Assembly (NCBI RefSeq): GCF_019396345.1
Contig: NZ_JAHKRM010000008.1
Coordinates: 62,001 to 126,000 of the forward strand
Reading direction: 5' to 3'
Length of the DNA stretch: 64,000 nt
DNA from: Nonomuraea guangzhouensis
GTDB lineage: Bacteria > Actinomycetota > Actinomycetes > Streptosporangiales > Streptosporangiaceae
Shown here: one piece after another, positions 59,186 to 64,000 of the stretch
Numbering within the stretch: the stretch's first letter is position 1
Layout of the letters: each line of letters starts with the position of its first letter
Notes under the pieces: generated by a model
The model's database searches: none
What the model saw: the letters and a program-made list of their open reading frames with translations, nothing else
Told to the model about the DNA's origin: nothing
Made by a program: the position numbers and the translations under genes

Positions 59186-60705
59186 GGTGCGGTCCTCTCA
59201 CGGGCGTGGCCGGCGGCGCTCTCGGGCAGCCAGCCGCGTCTCTCCAGTTCTGCGACAAAGCGTAGATATGCCTCGTCCAGGCGGGGCCCGGCAGGGTCGA
59301 CGACCTCGCGGGTGCGGATCATCCTGGCCGGGTCGCCCGCGTCTCCCGCCGCGAGTACGGCCATGCCGAGCGCGGGCTCGGCGTTCTCCCGCAGCGTGAC
59401 GGGACGCCCGAGGACGTCGGCGCGCAGCCGGGTCCAGTAGGCGCTCCTGGTGGCTCCGCCGGTCAGCACGATCTCGCCGTCCACCGGGGCACCCAGCAGG
59501 TCGAGGTAGTCGAAGCAGAGCCGCTCGACGAACGCCGCGCCGCGCAGGATCGCGACGTAGCGCTCGACGTCGTCGGCGGGATCGCCGAGCGTGAACCCCT
59601 CGGCCTCGGGCGCGACGAACGGGAACCGCTCCCCGCGCGACACGAGCGGATAGGTGACGGCCGGCTCGCCGGCGGTCCCGGCGGTGCCGGGCGTGCCACG
59701 GCCGGTGGCGGCGATGTCGCGGGTGACGGCGGGGCCGACATGGGCGGCGGCGTGGCCGAAGCGGGTGGCGGCCTGGGCGCTGAGCGCGTCGAGGTCGCGG
59801 CCCGCGAACTCGCGGGTCAGCACCCCCGCGCCCGTGCTCGACGCGCCACCCGGCAGCCACGAGCCGTCCGGCGCGCGGTGCGAGTAGACCACGCCCAGCG
59901 GGTCGTGGATCAGCTCCCTGGTCACGCCCTTGAGCACCAGGGTGGTGCCCATGACGGAGTTCCAGCTGCCCGGCGTCATGGCTCCCGCGCCGAGCTGCGC
60001 CGCGCATCCGTCGGTGGTCCCGGCGATCACCGGGGTGCCGGCCGGGATGCCGGTGATCGCGGCCGCCTCGGCGCAGACCGTGCCGAGCGTGCTGCCCGGC
60101 CGTACGACGCCGGGCAGCGTCCCGGTGGGCACGCCCAGCTCGTCGAACACCTCGTACGGCCACCGCTCGTCGATCAGGTCCACGCCGGTCTTGAGCGCGT
60201 TGCCCAGGTCGGTGGCCACCTCATGCCCGACCAGGCGCCGGTTCACGAAGTCGTTCTGATGGGCCGGTCGCGCACCGGGCGGGGCGTCACGCAGCAGCCA
60301 CAGCAGCTTGGGAAGCGCCCAGTTGGCCTGCATGCGCTGGTAACCCAGCCGCTCCCAGACGGCCGCCCCGGCCGAGTTGACCCGCTCCACCTCGGCCGTC
60401 GCCCGCCGGTCGTCGTACATCAGCCCGGGGGTCAGCGCCTGCCCGTCAGGGCCGGTGAGCAGGATCGTGCCGGAGGTCGCGGCCACGGCGACCCCGCGGA
60501 TCCGCTCCGGCGGCACGTCGCGCAGCGCCTCGGTGGTGGCGGCGGCGAGCTCGCGCCACCACTGCTCCGGGTCCTGCTCGTGCCGGGGCCCGTCACGGTG
60601 GCTGGTCAGCGGCCTGCTCGCCGAGCCGAGCAGCTCGCCGGAGTCCGTGACGGCCATCGCCCGGACGCTCTGCGTGCCCAGGTCCACTCCGATCCAGACA
60701 CTCAC
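59182..60705 (-). CDS. FGGY-family carbohydrate kinase (first of two in tandem)
   Basis: The protein is 507 aa from GTG 60705. The N-terminal ATPase-fold signature is WIGVDLGTQSVRAMAV. GTPVIAGTTDGCAAQLGAGA contains the probable catalytic Asp, and EIVLTGGATRSAYWTRLRAD is the FGGY C-terminal signature. It phosphorylates a sugar, sugar alcohol or ketose; the wording is nearest to xylulokinase/ribulokinase-type members without matching one closely. Overlaps the upstream kinase stop by 4 bp. Confidence 0.88.
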   Translation of the reverse strand: MSVWIGVDLGTQSVRAMAVTDSGELLGSASRPLTSHRDGPRHEQDPEQWWRELAAATTEALRDVPPERIRGVAVAATSGTILLTGPDGQALTPGLMYDDRRATAEVERVNSAGAAVWERLGYQRMQANWALPKLLWLLRDAPPGARPAHQNDFVNRRLVGHEVATDLGNALKTGVDLIDERWPYEVFDELGVPTGTLPGVVRPGSTLGTVCAEAAAITGIPAGTPVIAGTTDGCAAQLGAGAMTPGSWNSVMGTTLVLKGVTRELIHDPLGVVYSHRAPDGSWLPGGASSTGAGVLTREFAGRDLDALSAQAATRFGHAAAHVGPAVTRDIAATGRGTPGTAGTAGEPAVTYPLVSRGERFPFVAPEAEGFTLGDPADDVERYVAILRGAAFVERLCFDYLDLLGAPVDGEIVLTGGATRSAYWTRLRADVLGRPVTLRENAEPALGMAVLAAGDAGDPARMIRTREVVDPAGPRLDEAYLRFVAELERRGWLPESAAGHARERTAP

Positions 60706-62192
60706 GCGCGACCCCGCTTTCGGCGGCCGCGCATCTCCGCCAGCAGGGGCCACGATCGGGCGCTGGTCTCGCGCAGGGCGAGGAAGTCCCGGTAGGCCGT
60801 GTCGTACGCGCCGGGCTCGGGTCGTACGGCGTCGCGCAGCCGTACATGCTGCTCGGCCGCGGCCTCGATGCCGGTGGCCGCACCCGTGGCGACCAGGCCG
60901 ACCAGGTAGGCGCCTCGGGCGCCGACCTCGGCGTCGCCCGATCTGAAGACCGGCAGGCCGGTGACGTCGGAGATCATCCGCAGCCAGAGCGCGCTGGCCG
61001 AGCCGCCGCCGCACACCCGCAGCTCGTGCGGCCGGTCGCCGGAGGCGGCCAGGCAGTCCTGGATGACGAGCGTGAGTCCTTCGAGCACGGCGCGGGCGAC
61101 GTGCTCGCGCCCGTGCTCGAAGGACAGGCCAAGGAAGGCGCCCCTGGCCAGCGGATCGGAGAACGGCGCGCGCTCGCCGGCGGGGGAGAAGTACGGCTGG
61201 AACGACAACCCGCTCGCGCCCGGCGGGCCGGTGGCGGCGAGTTCGCCCAGCTCGGCCGGGCCGTCCAGGCCGAGCAGGCGGCAGGCCCACTGGAGGACCT
61301 CGGTCCCGGCGAAGGTGGGGAAGGCCCGCAGGTAGCCGCCGGGCATCGCGATCGTGATGCCGACGGGCTCGCCGTCCAGGTCGGGCCGTTCGACGACGGT
61401 CTCCGTGCAGAGCGTGGTGCCCAGGATGCTGCACGCCTGGCCGGCGCCCACGGTGCCGGCGCCGAGCGCGGTGGAGGCGATGTCGTAGGGCGCCATCACG
61501 ACCGGCGTCCCGGCGGGCAGCCCGAGCAGTTCGGCGGCCTCGCGCGTCAGCCCGCCCACCCGGCGGCCGTCGTCGCGGAGCTCGGGCAGCAGGTGCTCGG
61601 CCCATTCCAGGCCGAACATGGCCAGCAGGGCGGGGGAGTAGGCGCGGGTGCGCAGGTCCATGAAGGGGGCCGAGCCGTCGGACTCGTCGGCGGCGAACTC
61701 GCCGGTCATCCGGGAGAAGATCCAGCCGCCGCACGACAGGTTGGCGGCCGAGCGGGCCAACCGGTCGGGGTCGTGCTCGTTCAGCCAGGTCAGGATCGCG
61801 TGGGGGAGCCCGGAGGCGGCGGAGGAGCCGTTGACGCGGAAGGCTTCGGCGGCCAGGCCCGAGCGGTTCCAGCCGTCGACCGTCGCGGCGGCCCTGCCGT
61901 CGTTCCACAGGATCGCCGGACCGGTGGGCCGGCCCGACGCGTCGATCAGCCAGCAGCCGTCGCCCTGCGCGGTCACGGCGACGAAGTCGGGCGCGGAACC
62001 GAGCTGGGCCGCCACGCCGCGGACCGTGTGCGCGACCGCGTCCCAGACGGAGTCCATGTCCTGCTCGGTCTGGCCGGGGGCGGGCCGGGAGACGCTGGTC
62101 CCGTGCCGGACGACGGCCGCCTCGGCGCCCGTCTCGTCGTACCCCACGGCCTTGATCACCGTGGTCCCCGCGTCGACGCAGATGACCGCCAT
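60702..62192 (-). CDS. FGGY-family carbohydrate kinase (second of two in tandem)
   Basis: The protein is 496 aa from ATG 62192. ICVDAGTTVIKAVGYDETG is the N-terminal phosphate loop. GTPVVMAPYDIASTALGAG has the catalytic Asp. ELRVCGGGSASALWLRMISD is the C-terminal signature. It is not a recent duplicate of its neighbour: the two differ at most positions and each keeps its own motifs, so they probably act on different substrates or different steps. Overlaps the permease stop by one base. Confidence 0.88.
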   Translation of the reverse strand: MAVICVDAGTTVIKAVGYDETGAEAAVVRHGTSVSRPAPGQTEQDMDSVWDAVAHTVRGVAAQLGSAPDFVAVTAQGDGCWLIDASGRPTGPAILWNDGRAAATVDGWNRSGLAAEAFRVNGSSAASGLPHAILTWLNEHDPDRLARSAANLSCGGWIFSRMTGEFAADESDGSAPFMDLRTRAYSPALLAMFGLEWAEHLLPELRDDGRRVGGLTREAAELLGLPAGTPVVMAPYDIASTALGAGTVGAGQACSILGTTLCTETVVERPDLDGEPVGITIAMPGGYLRAFPTFAGTEVLQWACRLLGLDGPAELGELAATGPPGASGLSFQPYFSPAGERAPFSDPLARGAFLGLSFEHGREHVARAVLEGLTLVIQDCLAASGDRPHELRVCGGGSASALWLRMISDVTGLPVFRSGDAEVGARGAYLVGLVATGAATGIEAAAEQHVRLRDAVRPEPGAYDTAYRDFLALRETSARSWPLLAEMRGRRKRGRA

Positions 62193-63427
62193 CAGGCGCG
62201 TCCGTGGGAGGTCCGCGACTTGCGGGCGATCGAGTCGACGACGACCGCGAGCAGCAGGACGATGCCCGTGACCATGAACCGGATGGAGGAGTCGAGGTTG
62301 AGCAGCGTCAGCCCGCTGGAGATCGACTGGATGACGATGATGCCGAGCAGCGCGCCGAAGGCGGTGCCGCGCCCGCCGAACAGGCTCGTCCCGCCGATCA
62401 CGGCCGCGGCGATGGCGTTGAGGTTGACGTCGCCCGCGCCGCTGCTCTGGTTCGCCGCCGCCAGCCGGGCCGCGGCCAGGATGCCGCCCACCGCCGCGAA
62501 CGTCGAGCAGAGCACGAAGACAGAGGTGTAGACGGCCTTGACGTTGATGCCCGCCCGGCGCGCGGCTTCCACGTTGCCGCCGACCGCGTAGACGGCCCGG
62601 CCCCACTTCGTACGCGACAGCATGTAGTGCATGATCAGCACGAGGCCCACGAAGAACATGAACATCCAGCCCACGCCGCGGGTCTGCCCGAGGTAGTAGA
62701 CGACGAAGGCCAGCACGGCCAGCAGCGCCACGCTCCTGATGAGCAGCGTGGACAGGTTCCTGGCCGACAGCCCGGCGCGCCGCCGCTCCTGGGCGTGCAG
62801 GTAGCCGCTGGCGAACAGCCAGATGGCCGCGATCACCGCGAAGCAGTACGACAGCCACGGCGGCACGAAGTCGAGCTGCGCGAAGTTCACCAGGCCCGAG
62901 TCGAACGGCAGGTTGATCGAGCCCTTGCTGCCCAGCACGTACAGCTGCAGCCCGAGGAAGGCCAGCAGCCCGGCCATCGTGATGACGAAGCTCGGCACCC
63001 CGAACCGGTTGAACAGCTGCGCGTACACCCAGCCGATCACCGCGCCCATGATGACCGCGGCCAGGATGGCCAGCCACACCGGCAGCCCGTTGCTGACGAA
63101 CAGGACGGCGAGCACGGCTCCCGACAGGCCGCTGACCGAGCCGACCGACAGGTCGATCTGGCCGACCAGCAGCACGCAGACGATGCCCAGCGCGATGATG
63201 CCGACCGCGGCCGACTCCAGCGTGAGGTTCACCAGGTTCGCGCTGGACAGGAAGATCGGGTTGAGGATCTGCAGCACCGTCCAGATGACGATGAGCCCCA
63301 CCACGACGGGGATCACGCCGAGGTCGCCGCCGCGGGCCCGCTCGAGCACGTCGGCGATCGCGCCGCGCAGCCCTTCGCGCCCGCTCAGCCGCTCGTCCTG
63401 GCGGTCCGTGGTGAGCGTGCTGTTCAT
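62192..63427 (-). CDS. Ribose/xylose-type ABC transporter permease (CUT2 family)
   Basis: The protein is 411 aa with about ten to eleven membrane helices, like XylH/RbsC. The family segments are VGQIDLSVGSVSGLSGAVLA and AVYAVGGNVEAARRAGINVK, then GDVNLNAIAAAVIGGTSLFG. CUT2 importers take up pentoses, hexoses or sugar alcohols as monomers. The longer central loop with an extra pair of helices is the XylH-like form. It starts at ATG 63427, overlapping the ATPase stop by 4 bp. Confidence 0.92.
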   Translation of the reverse strand: MNSTLTTDRQDERLSGREGLRGAIADVLERARGGDLGVIPVVVGLIVIWTVLQILNPIFLSSANLVNLTLESAAVGIIALGIVCVLLVGQIDLSVGSVSGLSGAVLAVLFVSNGLPVWLAILAAVIMGAVIGWVYAQLFNRFGVPSFVITMAGLLAFLGLQLYVLGSKGSINLPFDSGLVNFAQLDFVPPWLSYCFAVIAAIWLFASGYLHAQERRRAGLSARNLSTLLIRSVALLAVLAFVVYYLGQTRGVGWMFMFFVGLVLIMHYMLSRTKWGRAVYAVGGNVEAARRAGINVKAVYTSVFVLCSTFAAVGGILAAARLAAANQSSGAGDVNLNAIAAAVIGGTSLFGGRGTAFGALLGIIVIQSISSGLTLLNLDSSIRFMVTGIVLLLAVVVDSIARKSRTSHGRA

Positions 63428-64000
63428 GAGGGGAGCCCTTCCTTGCGGCGCGCCTGGCGCTGGGAGACCGCATTGTCGGTGGCGCCGGTGATGGCGGCGA
63501 TGATCTCCTCGGTGGAGACCGCGCCCACGTCGAACACCCCGTTGTTCCGGCCGAGCCGGAGCACCGCCACGGTGTCGGCCACGGCCTGCACGTCGGCCAT
63601 GTTGTGGCTGATCATGATGACGCCGAGGCCGTTCTCGCGGAGCCGCTCGACCAGGTTGAGCACCTCCGCCGTCTGGGCGACGCCCAGGGCGGCGGTCGGC
63701 TCGTCGAGGATGATCACCTTGGGATCGCCGAGCAGCGACCTGGCGATGGCCACCGTCTGCCGCTGGCCGCCGGAGAGCGCGGCGACCGGCACGCGGACGC
63801 TGGGGATCTTCGCGGAGAGCTGGCGGAGCAGCTCCCAGGAGCGGGTCTCCATCGCCACGTCGTTCAGCCGGAGCGGGCGGACCTCCTGACCCAGGAACAG
63901 GTTCTGGATCACGTTGAGGTTCTCGCACAGCGCGAGGTCCTGGAAGACGGTGGCGATGCCGAGCTTGTGCGCCGCCGCCGGCGTCGGGATCTGGATCTCC
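63424..64000 (-). CDS. Sugar ABC transporter ATP-binding protein (partial, 5' end beyond window)
   Basis: The frame is open to the window edge. It holds the C-terminal ~190 residues of a CUT2-type ATPase. Visible are the Q-loop region TVFQDLALCENLNVIQNLFL, signature ALSGGQRQTVAIARSLLG, Walker B VIILDEPTAALGVAQ and the H-loop MISHNMADVQAVAD. The Walker A and any second ATPase half lie outside. Together with the permease it is the importer of the operon; the binding protein is presumably further upstream outside the window. Confidence 0.92.
   Translation of the reverse strand, partial: EIQIPTPAAAHKLGIATVFQDLALCENLNVIQNLFLGQEVRPLRLNDVAMETRSWELLRQLSAKIPSVRVPVAALSGGQRQTVAIARSLLGDPKVIILDEPTAALGVAQTAEVLNLVERLRENGLGVIMISHNMADVQAVADTVAVLRLGRNNGVFDVGAVSTEEIIAAITGATDNAVSQRQARRKEGLPS

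Noticed and set aside
59182..61908. 908-codon frame as a double kinase
   Set aside because: The first ~400 codons are an out-of-frame read of the second kinase; the real first kinase starts at GTG 60705, with the upstream stop overlapping.

Overview
The window is one 64 kb stretch of chromosome from a high-GC Gram-positive bacterium. GTG and TTG starts are common and GC3 is very high. The order thiD - rpmB - DAK - recG - rsmD - coaD - DUF177 - rpmF - rnc - mutM - acyP - smc - ftsY is the conserved actinobacterial housekeeping block. The accessory gene content looks most like a filamentous actinomycete such as the Streptosporangiaceae (Nonomuraea-like); that placement is inference from gene content only. 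No rRNA or tRNA gene, CRISPR array, insertion sequence, prophage or attachment site was seen.

Layout. (1) 1-15.5 kb: housekeeping block, with two similar intergenic repeat elements after recG and mutM and a small coiled-coil gene in front of smc. (2) 15.55-17.4 kb: an unlisted 24-codon gene with its own promoter, directly upstream of a large TPR protein whose N-terminus resembles a decayed ATPase domain. (3) 17.4-21.3 kb: iron-siderophore uptake (ATPase and two permeases divergent from the binding lipoprotein) under tandem DtxR/IdeR-like boxes. (4) 21.3-29.2 kb: Cds1-like PLP enzyme, SigR-like ECF sigma factor without an rsrA gene, MEDS/HATPase regulator, EamA exporter with XRE-cupin regulator, polysaccharide deacetylase lipoprotein, DUF2461 and DUF2079 proteins. 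(5) 29.2-34.3 kb: large unknown membrane protein, typA, TetR regulator. (6) 34.3-41.4 kb: a duplicated two-gene cassette. Each copy has a short degenerate adenylate-forming (ANL) domain gene followed by a large NB-ARC/TPR/LuxR regulator, with similar upstream DNA and similar inverted repeats. An alpha/beta hydrolase follows. (7) 41.6-50.6 kb: aldehyde dehydrogenase, secreted M14 carboxypeptidase, secreted coiled-coil/peptidase-like protein, GH1 beta-glucosidase with a divergent TetR, and a broken aldo/keto reductase next to its intact MerR regulator. (8) 50.6-54.4 kb: unusual penicillin-binding protein, ABC exporter half-transporter, and a 490 bp gene-free stretch. (9) 54.4-64 kb: CUT1 sugar importer behind a LacI-type operator, converging on a minus-strand operon of ribose-type ABC importer, two FGGY kinases, a histidine phosphatase and a 2-hydroxyacid dehydrogenase. 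The last gene runs off the window.

The best candidates for undescribed biology are the duplicated ANL-fragment/LuxR cassettes and the short peptide/TPR pair. All functional statements rest on reading motifs by eye; no database search or folding program was run.
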